From positions 5,332,001 to 5,396,000 of the forward strand of contig NZ_CP084058.1 in assembly GCF_020215645.1 (NCBI RefSeq): 64,000 bases of DNA. The letters are read 5' to 3'. Position numbers and translations under genes: made by a program. The notes beneath the pieces were generated by a model. It was given only the letters and a program-made list of their open reading frames with translations. It searched no databases and was not told the origin of the DNA. The DNA is from Nonomuraea gerenzanensis (GTDB lineage: Bacteria > Actinomycetota > Actinomycetes > Streptosporangiales > Streptosporangiaceae). The first letter of the stretch is position 1, and every line of letters begins with the position of its first letter. Below are positions 30,171-36,886 of this stretch, in pieces.

Positions 30171-31645
30171 GTGACGGCACGATCTTGGTGGCGGGCGCGG
30201 GGCCCGCGGGGCTGATGCTGGCGGCCGAGCTGACGCTGGCCGGAGCCGAGGTGATGGTGCTCGACGCGCTGCCGGAGCGCTCGCCGTACTGCCGGGGATT
30301 CAACCTGAACGCCCGCAGCCTGGAGCTGCTCGACCGGCGCGGCATCGCCGGGCGGTTCCTGGCCGAGGGGCCCACCGTGGCGTTCGCCATGTTCGCCGAT
30401 CCGGCCAGGCCGCTGGACCTGTCGGTGATGGACAGCGACCATCCGTACGTGCTGGGCATCGCGCAGACCCGCGTCGAGGAGCTGCTGGAGCAGTGGCTGG
30501 CCGAGCTGGGCGTGCGGGTGCGCCGGGGGCACACGGTCGTCGACCTGGAGCAGGACGGCGACGGGGTCGAGGTGACCGTCGAAGCGGGCGGGAAGCGGCA
30601 GCGCATGCGGGTCGCCTACCTCGCCGGGTGCGACGGCAGCCGCAGCGTCGTACGCAAGCGCGCCGGCATCGCCTTCCCCGGCACGCCCGCCACCAGCTTC
30701 GGCGTACTGGCGGACGTCGAGCTGGCCGACCCCGCCGCTCTGCCGTTCGGGATGACCAAGGGCGAGCACGGCGTGGCGTTCGTGATCCCGCGGCCCGGAT
30801 ACGCCCGCATCGTGCTCGACGACCCCGAGCCGCCCGCCGATCGAGACGAGCCGGTGACCCTGGACTACTTCCAGCGCCTGCTGGACCACCAGCTCGGCCG
30901 GCGGGTGGAGCTGCGCGAGCCGCGCTGGCTCACCCGCTTCGGCAACGCCGCCCGGCTGGCCGACCGCTACGTCGCGGGCCGGGTCGTGCTGGCCGGCGAC
31001 GCCGCGCACATCCACCCGCCGACCGGGGCGGTGGGGGTGAACGTGGCGCTCGCGGACGCCGTCAACCTCGGCTGGAAGCTCGCCGCCACCGTGCTCGGGC
31101 ACGCGCCCGGCGGCCTGCTGGACAGCTACCACGAGGAGCGGCACGAGGCGGGGGAGCGGCTGCTCGGCACCCTGCGCGCCCAGGCGGCCCTCGCCGCCCA
31201 CGACCCGGCCGTCGCCCCGGTGCGGGAGCTGTTCGCCCAGCTCGTCGAGCAGGTGCCGGGCGCCGGCAAGTACCTCGCCGAGCTGGCGGCCGGGGTGAGC
31301 ACCCGCTACGACCCGAAGATCCCCGGCGGGCACCCGTGGCTCGGCCGCCTGGCTCCCGACCTGGAGCTGACCCTCGACGGCCGCCGCACCAGCGTCGCCG
31401 AGCTGCTGCGGCCCGCCCGCCCGCTCCTGCTCCGCCTCGGCGACCGTCCCCTGCCGGCGGTCCCCGGCGGCTGGGTGGACACCCGCGACGCCCGCTGCCC
31501 CGCACAGCCCGGGCTCGAAGGGCTGCTGCTCCGCCCCGACGGGCACGCCGCCTGGGTCTCCACCACGGCCGACCCTCAGCCGGCGGACACCCTCGCCTCG
31601 GCCTTGGAGACCTGGTTCGGCGCACCCGTGCCGATCACCCCCTGA
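30164..31645 (+). CDS. FAD-dependent monooxygenase, rifampicin-monooxygenase-like
   Basis: 493 residues from the GTG at 30164, which has GCGAGGAGG eight bases upstream. A GTG at 30116 in the same frame overlaps the padR stop. Class A flavoprotein motifs are intact: ILVAGAGPAGLMLAAEL (GxGxxG), the DG motif in LAGCDGSRSVVRKRAG, and the GD motif in RVVLAGDAAHIHPPTGAVG. The C-terminal thioredoxin-like domain ends near residue 490. The length and the NLNARSLELLDRRG start pattern fit the Rox/PgaE group, which includes enzymes that hydroxylate and inactivate rifampicin, as well as polyketide hydroxylases. The PadR neighbour suggests inducible drug modification. Confidence 0.88.
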   Translation: MSGDGTILVAGAGPAGLMLAAELTLAGAEVMVLDALPERSPYCRGFNLNARSLELLDRRGIAGRFLAEGPTVAFAMFADPARPLDLSVMDSDHPYVLGIAQTRVEELLEQWLAELGVRVRRGHTVVDLEQDGDGVEVTVEAGGKRQRMRVAYLAGCDGSRSVVRKRAGIAFPGTPATSFGVLADVELADPAALPFGMTKGEHGVAFVIPRPGYARIVLDDPEPPADRDEPVTLDYFQRLLDHQLGRRVELREPRWLTRFGNAARLADRYVAGRVVLAGDAAHIHPPTGAVGVNVALADAVNLGWKLAATVLGHAPGGLLDSYHEERHEAGERLLGTLRAQAALAAHDPAVAPVRELFAQLVEQVPGAGKYLAELAAGVSTRYDPKIPGGHPWLGRLAPDLELTLDGRRTSVAELLRPARPLLLRLGDRPLPAVPGGWVDTRDARCPAQPGLEGLLLRPDGHAAWVSTTADPQPADTLASALETWFGAPVPITP

Positions 31646-31761
31646 TCGCCGTTGTGGCGGTCACCCTTGATCGCGCCCGTACGCGTCACCCCTGCCGGAG
31701 CACAAATCGTTAAGAGGCTTCCGCGATCTACACGCGACGTAGGGGTGCCAGAGGTCGCGGG

Positions 31762-33582
31762 TCAGGCGGACTGACGGCGTACCAGGCGGGCGGGCACGAC
31801 CAACTCGGTGGACGGCTCGTCGATGGTGCCCCGCAGCCGTTCGAGCAGGCGCACGGCCGTGGCCTGGCCGATCTCGCGGGCCGGGTTGGCCATGGTGGTC
31901 AGGCCGGGCGAGACCAGGCCGGCGGCGTCGATGTCGTCGAAGCCCATCACGGCCAGATCCTCCGGGACGCGCAACCCGCGCCGCGCCGCCACGTCGAGGG
32001 CGCCGATCGCCATGACGTCGTTCGCGCACAACACGGCATCGGGCGGCTCGGGCAGCGCCAGCAGCCGCGCCACGCCCTCCGCGCCGCCCGCTCGGCTGAA
32101 CTCGGTGTGCGACACGAGCGCCTGACCGGCTGGCACACCGGCCTCGGCGAGGGCCGCGCGGTATCCGGCGACGCGCTCGGCCGCCGGCCCCTCGGCCGCC
32201 GGGCCGCACACGAAGGCGATCCTGCGGTAGCCGCGGGCGAGCAGGTGGCGGGTGGCCTCGGCGGCGCCGCCCTCGTCGTCGCTGTGGACCACGTCCACCC
32301 CGCGCTGGACCAGCCGCCCGCCGAGCCGTACCACGGGGATGCCCGCCTCGATCACCGGCCGCAGGTCCGCCGCGTGGGTGTGGAAGACCGCGAACGCCAG
32401 CCCGTCCACCTGGCGGGCGATCATCTGCTCGATCGCGGCCTGCTCGACCCGCCGCACCCCGTCGGTGTTGCTGATGATCTGGTCGTAGCCGGCGGGGCCC
32501 AGCACGTCCTGCAGGCCGCGGGCCAGTGCGGGGTAGAAGGGGTTGGTGATGTCGGGGATGATCAGGCCGATGGTCTGGCTGCGGCTGGTGCGCAGCCCCC
32601 TGGCCAGGACGTTGGGCTGGTAACCCAGCTCCTCGATCGCCTCCAGCACCCGCCGCCGTGTCTCCTCGGCGACGGGGCGGCGGCCGTTGAGGGTGTGGGA
32701 CACGGTCGTCGCGCTCACCCCGGCCAGGTCGGCCACCCGCCGGATGCTCGGCCGCTCGCCTCTCAGCGCGCGGGGCTGCTCGGTGAGCAGCGGTGGGACG
32801 CGGCGCGCCGCCGCCAGTCCTGGACCATGGGGTTCTGTGTCGGTGGGGCCGCCGTCTCGCGGGTGGGTCTCGGCCGCGCCACCGCTGGGCTTCGCGCTCT
32901 CGCCGGGGCCCTGGAAGAAGGCTTCGAACGCGCCGCCCAGTACGGCGTAGGCTTCCTCCAGCGTGCGCATGCCGCGCACGACGGCCTCGGCGGGCGGCAC
33001 CCGGTCGGCGGCCTCCAGCAGGATCGACTCCCACACCTGGCGGAGCGGCCCGAGCGCCGTCGCGGCCAGAATCCGCGCCCTGAGCCGGCCCCCGCCCTCC
33101 CCCCTGACGATCGCTCGCGCTTCCGCCTGCGCCGCGCCGAGCAACCCGGCCGGTGCCTCCGCCAGCGATACGGCGAGCGCCTCCGCCAGCGAACGTTCCC
33201 GCGCCGCGAACAACTCCCGCCCATACGCCCGCAACGTCTCGCTACCCCGATAAATCCGCCCGAACAGCGCAAGCCCACCAACAGACCCAGACCGCAACAA
33301 CCCGCTCAGCGCGACAGCCGCCCCCAGACCCCGCCGCAGCAACCCCGCCACCTCGGCCGGATCCCCTGCCAACAGCGGCTCATGCTCGTAAAAGAGCTGC
33401 TCCTTGACGGGAAAGTAGTTGAACACGGTCTTGGCCGACACATCAGCCGCCTCCGCCACCTCGCTCACGGTCACCGCGTCGAAGCCCCGCAACGCGAACA
33501 ACCGCATCGCCGCGTCCGCGATCGCGCGCCGCGTCTCGGCCTTCTTCCGCTCACGCCGGGCCGGGGGCTGCTGGGTGGGCAT
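31762..33582 (-). CDS. TetR-LacI fusion transcriptional regulator
   Basis: One uninterrupted 606-residue frame. Residues 10-57 are a TetR HTH (AETRRAIADAAMRLFALRGF, AADVSAKTVFNYFPVKEQLF), about 60-225 a TetR helical domain, 226-276 a Pro/Gly linker. Residues 279-326 are a LacI HTH (SIRRVADLAGVSATTVSHTL plus hinge helix EELGYQPNVLARGLR). Residues 336-606 are a LacI periplasmic-binding-like sensor (IGLIIPDITNPFYPALARGL, FDDIDAAGLVSPGLTT). The linker contains no in-frame ATG, GTG or TTG before the LacI HTH, so a separate LacI start is not available. The TetR half uses more TTG and T-ending codons than the LacI half. It is divergent from the sugar-enzyme operon at 34106. Confidence 0.9.
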   Translation of the reverse strand: MPTQQPPARRERKKAETRRAIADAAMRLFALRGFDAVTVSEVAEAADVSAKTVFNYFPVKEQLFYEHEPLLAGDPAEVAGLLRRGLGAAVALSGLLRSGSVGGLALFGRIYRGSETLRAYGRELFAARERSLAEALAVSLAEAPAGLLGAAQAEARAIVRGEGGGRLRARILAATALGPLRQVWESILLEAADRVPPAEAVVRGMRTLEEAYAVLGGAFEAFFQGPGESAKPSGGAAETHPRDGGPTDTEPHGPGLAAARRVPPLLTEQPRALRGERPSIRRVADLAGVSATTVSHTLNGRRPVAEETRRRVLEAIEELGYQPNVLARGLRTSRSQTIGLIIPDITNPFYPALARGLQDVLGPAGYDQIISNTDGVRRVEQAAIEQMIARQVDGLAFAVFHTHAADLRPVIEAGIPVVRLGGRLVQRGVDVVHSDDEGGAAEATRHLLARGYRRIAFVCGPAAEGPAAERVAGYRAALAEAGVPAGQALVSHTEFSRAGGAEGVARLLALPEPPDAVLCANDVMAIGALDVAARRGLRVPEDLAVMGFDDIDAAGLVSPGLTTMANPAREIGQATAVRLLERLRGTIDEPSTELVVPARLVRRQSA

Positions 33583-33616
33583 GCCCGGATCTTACATCGA
33601 CACGATCCTTTCAGTC

Positions 33617-33622
33617 ACTATA
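33617..33622 (-). promoter_or_regulatory. Possible -10 box of the TetR-LacI gene
   Basis: On the minus strand TATAGT lies 35 bases before the start codon, within a short AT-rich stretch (GAACTTATAGTGACTG). It matches five of six consensus bases. No clear -35 was found at the right distance, so this is only a candidate. Confidence 0.35.
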
Positions 33623-33957
33623 AGTTCAGGGCGCCTCCGGGCCGCCGCCCGGCTCGGTGTGAGCAGGCAGCATGTCTGTCCGGCGGATGCGGCGTCCAAG
33701 GTGCGTTCAGCGGCTGTAAGTTCGCGCGGCGGCATGCCCGCCCGGCACGGGACGACGGCACCCACATGCGGCGGGCCCCCGTGGTCGGCGGCAGGGGGCC
33801 GCCCACAACCTTCCGTCGGTGCCGGGCGGGCGTGAGTTTGGATTAAAGGCCCTCCGGCTCGACCATGCAAGAGGGTGGAGCGCTCCAGGCCGATATTTGC
33901 GCGAAGTGATCGAGATTTTGCGCCGCTAAGTCGTCCCGCGCCGTTCACTCACTGAAG

Positions 33958-33973
33958 TGTCAAGCTCTTGACA
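33958..33973 (+). promoter_or_regulatory. Palindrome with embedded TTGACA box upstream of the sugar-enzyme operon
   Basis: TGTCAAG-CT-CTTGACA is a perfect inverted repeat with a 2-bp centre. Its right arm holds a consensus -35 (TTGACA, 33968-33973); 17 bases later TAAGCA could be a weak -10. The start codon of the dehydrogenase gene is at 34106. A dimer bound here would block RNA polymerase. The divergent TetR-LacI protein is the obvious candidate, by inference. Confidence 0.55.
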
Positions 33974-34105
33974 GCCATATTTCGGCGCGGTAAGCAACTC
34001 GTTAGATCCTGATATCACCCGACAAATCGTCAAGCGCAATCGCATCTGCAAAGCGCGGTCGGCGCGCGCCTTGCCTGACGTCCCCCCGGTCAGGAAAGGA
34101 AGCCC

Positions 34106-36880
34106 ATGTCTGCGTGGTCGAGGCTGCTCGTCGCGGCGTCGCTGGTGTTCACCGGCGCGGCGGCGATCGACATCCCACCCGGCGACTACCAGCACGTCCA
34201 GCTCGCACTCGGGCCGCCGGAGCTGGGCGAGCCCATGTCGCTCGCGGTCCTGCCCGACAGGTCGGTGCTGCACACCGCCCGCGACGGCACCGTCCGGCAC
34301 ACCGACGCCTCCGGCGCGACGAAGGTGGCGGGCAAGCTGGACGTCTACACCCACGACGAGGAGGGCCTGCAGGGCATCGCCATCGACCCGGGCTTCACCA
34401 CCAACCGCTTCGTCTACCTCTACTACTCGCCCAGGCTGAGCACTCCGGCCGGCGACGCCCCCGTGACCGGCACCGAGGCCGACTTCGCCCCCTGGAAGGG
34501 GCACCTGGACCTGTCGCGCTTCACGCTCAAGGCCGACAACACCCTCGACCTGGCCGGCGAGAAGGTGGTGCTGGAAGTGCCCAACGATCGCGGCCAGTGC
34601 TGTCACGTGGGCGGCGACCTCGACTTCGACGCCGCCGGCAACTTGTACCTGACCACCGGCGACGACACCAACCCGTTCGAGTCGAGCGGCTACTCCCCGC
34701 TGGACGAGCGGACCAGCCGCAACCCCCAGTTCGACGCCCAGCGCACCTCCGCCAACACCAACGACCTGCGCGGCAAGCTGCTCCGTATCAAGCCGCAGCC
34801 CGACGGCACCTACACCGTCCCCAGCGGCAACCTGTTCCCCCCGGGTACGGCGGGCACCCGGCCGGAGATCTACGCCATGGGCTTCCGCAACCCGTTCCGG
34901 ATGAGCGTGGACAAGCAGACCGGCACGGTCTACCTGGGCGACTACGGTCCCGACGCGGGCGGCGCCGACCCCGGCCGCGGCCCGGGCGGCCAGGTGGAGT
35001 TCGACCGCGTCACCGGCCCCGGCAACTACGGCTGGCCGTACTGCACCGGCACCAACACCGCCGCCGAGACCTACACCGAGTACACCTTCCCCAGCGGCCC
35101 CTCCGGCGCCAAGTACGACTGCGCGGGCGGCCCCGTCAACAACTCCTTCCGCAACACCGGCCTGGCCAGGCTGCCCGCCGCCAAGCCGAGCTGGATCAAG
35201 TACGGCGACGCGGGCTCGCCCCCGGAGTTCGGCGGCGGCTCGGAGTCGCCCATGGGCGGCGAGGTCTACCGCCATGACGCCGGCTCCTCCTCGGCGGTCA
35301 AGTTCCCGCAGTCGCTGGACGGCCGGTACTTCGCCATGGAGTTCGGCCGCCAGTGGATCAAGGCGATCGAGGTCGGGAGTGACGGCACGCCCGGCGTGAT
35401 CGAGGACTTCCCGTGGGACGGCACGCAGATCATCGACGCGGAGTTCGGCCCCGACGGCGCCCTGTACGTGCTGGACTACGGCACGGGCGGCGGCAACCAG
35501 GCGCTGTACCGGATCGAGTACCTGGGCGGCGCGAACCGCAACCCCGTCGCCAGGGCCGCCGCCGACAGGACCTCCGGCACGGCGCCGCTGACCGTGGCCT
35601 TCTCCTCCGCGGGCAGTTCCGACCCCGAGGGCGGCGCGCTCACCTACAGGTGGGACTTCGGCGACGGCACCTCCGCCACCCAGGCCAACCCCACCCACAC
35701 CTACACGGCCAACGGCACGTTCCGGCCGACGCTGACCGTACGCGACCCGCAGGGCCTGACCGGGACCGCCAGCCTGGTGATCACCGTCGGCAACACCGCG
35801 CCCACCGTGACGCTCACCACGCCGGCCGACGGTCAGCTCTTCTCCTACGGGCAGGCCGTGCCCTTCCGCGTCACCGTCGCCGACCCCGAGGACGGCACCG
35901 TGAGCTGCGCCGCCGTCAAGGTGACGTACCTGGTGGGACACGACAGCCACACCCACGCCATCACCTCCGGGAACGGCTGCGAGGGATCGATCACCATCCC
36001 GCCCGACGGTGAGCACGACGCGGCGGCCAACCTCTACGGGGTCTTCGACGCCGAGTACACCGATCGGGGCGGGCTGACCGGCCACAGCGTCCGCACCCTG
36101 CAGCCGGCGCACCGCCAGGCCGAGCACTTCGGCGCCCAGCAGGGCGTCCAGATCGCCGCCCACGGCGGCGCCGAGGGCGGCGCCACCGTCGGCTTCACCG
36201 ACAACGGCGACTGGATCTCCTTCGAGCCGTACCTGCTGGCGGGAGCCACCCGCGTGACCGCCAGGGTCTCCTCCGGCGGCCCCGGCGGGACCATCGAGGT
36301 GCGCGCGGGCTCCGCGACCGGGACCCTGCTGGGCACGCTCGCGGTGGCCGGCACGGGCGGCTGGGACACCTTCACCGACGTCTCGGCGAACCTGAGCGGC
36401 ACCGCCCCGTCCGGCCCGACCAAGCTGTTCCTCGTCTTCAAGGGCGTCACGGGCCAGGGCAACCTGCTCGACGTGGACGCCTTCACCCTCGCCACGGGAG
36501 CCACGACCGCCGAGGGCGAGTCGTACACGTCCAGCTCGGGGGTGCAGATCGCCGCCCACCCGCCCGCCAGTGGCGGCAGGACGCTCGGCTACGTGGACAA
36601 CGGCGACTGGGCGGGCTACGCGAACGTCGCCACGACCGGCGCGAAGACGTTCGCCGCCCGCGTCTCCTCCGGCGGGGTCGGCGGCACCATCCAGGTCCGC
36701 TCGGGCTCGGCCACCGGCCCTCTGCTGGGCTCGGTGGCCGTGCCCGTCACGGGCGGCTGGGAGAGCTTCCAGAACGTCTCCACCGCGCTGGCCGGCTCCG
36801 GCACCGGGCCGCTGTTCCTGGTCTTCACCGGCGGCAGCGGCAACCTCTTCGACCTCGACACGTTCACGATCACCAGGTAG
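34106..36880 (+). CDS. Secreted GSDH-type sugar dehydrogenase with PKD and two CBM6 domains
   Basis: 924 residues with AGGAAAGGAAG before the ATG. After a signal peptide (to about residue 20) comes a glucose/sorbosone dehydrogenase-type beta-propeller (about 30-470; EEGLQGIAIDPGF, CCHVGGDLDFDAAGNLYLTT, YAMGFRNPFRMSVD, YLGDYGPDAGG), which in the family uses PQQ. A PKD domain follows (about 475-565; LTYRWDFGDGTSATQANPTH), then an Ig-like segment and two CBM6-type lectin modules (about 660-795 and 800-924; DNGDWISFEPY, DNGDWAGYANV). The enzyme probably acts on extracellular polysaccharide or sugars. It stands first in a two-gene unit and overlaps no other gene. Confidence 0.9.
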   Translation: MSAWSRLLVAASLVFTGAAAIDIPPGDYQHVQLALGPPELGEPMSLAVLPDRSVLHTARDGTVRHTDASGATKVAGKLDVYTHDEEGLQGIAIDPGFTTNRFVYLYYSPRLSTPAGDAPVTGTEADFAPWKGHLDLSRFTLKADNTLDLAGEKVVLEVPNDRGQCCHVGGDLDFDAAGNLYLTTGDDTNPFESSGYSPLDERTSRNPQFDAQRTSANTNDLRGKLLRIKPQPDGTYTVPSGNLFPPGTAGTRPEIYAMGFRNPFRMSVDKQTGTVYLGDYGPDAGGADPGRGPGGQVEFDRVTGPGNYGWPYCTGTNTAAETYTEYTFPSGPSGAKYDCAGGPVNNSFRNTGLARLPAAKPSWIKYGDAGSPPEFGGGSESPMGGEVYRHDAGSSSAVKFPQSLDGRYFAMEFGRQWIKAIEVGSDGTPGVIEDFPWDGTQIIDAEFGPDGALYVLDYGTGGGNQALYRIEYLGGANRNPVARAAADRTSGTAPLTVAFSSAGSSDPEGGALTYRWDFGDGTSATQANPTHTYTANGTFRPTLTVRDPQGLTGTASLVITVGNTAPTVTLTTPADGQLFSYGQAVPFRVTVADPEDGTVSCAAVKVTYLVGHDSHTHAITSGNGCEGSITIPPDGEHDAAANLYGVFDAEYTDRGGLTGHSVRTLQPAHRQAEHFGAQQGVQIAAHGGAEGGATVGFTDNGDWISFEPYLLAGATRVTARVSSGGPGGTIEVRAGSATGTLLGTLAVAGTGGWDTFTDVSANLSGTAPSGPTKLFLVFKGVTGQGNLLDVDAFTLATGATTAEGESYTSSSGVQIAAHPPASGGRTLGYVDNGDWAGYANVATTGAKTFAARVSSGGVGGTIQVRSGSATGPLLGSVAVPVTGGWESFQNVSTALAGSGTGPLFLVFTGGSGNLFDLDTFTITR
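36511..36861 (+). repeat. 351-bp direct repeat, copy 1 (CBM6 module)
   Basis: This block, encoding the last CBM6 domain of the dehydrogenase, is repeated at 38182-38532 inside the next gene with six differences in 351 bases (about 98%). The differences are mostly silent; one changes Ala to Thr. The distance is 1671 bp. It marks a recent duplication or gene conversion. Confidence 0.95.
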
Positions 36881-36886
36881 GCGGCG

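Larger units (their letters stand above)
33583..34105. other. 523-bp divergent regulatory region
   Basis: No credible gene. A short frame at 33592-33948 on the minus strand has non-coding composition. The region carries a promoter-like TATAGT for the fusion regulator near 33617-33622, two TAAGTTC-containing direct repeats (about 33611-33627 and 33709-33725), and, on the right, an AT-richer stretch (33900-34060) with a palindrome and a TTGACA box in front of the dehydrogenase gene. Confidence 0.6.

Noticed and set aside
31700..31745. Operator-like sequence near the 3' end of the TetR-LacI gene
   Set aside because: The segment is AT-richer than its surroundings but has no symmetry, and it lies between convergent gene ends where no promoter is needed.
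33592..33948. A 118-codon frame in the divergent regulatory region
   Set aside because: It overlaps the promoter elements, has no ribosome site or domain, and its composition is that of non-coding GC-rich DNA.
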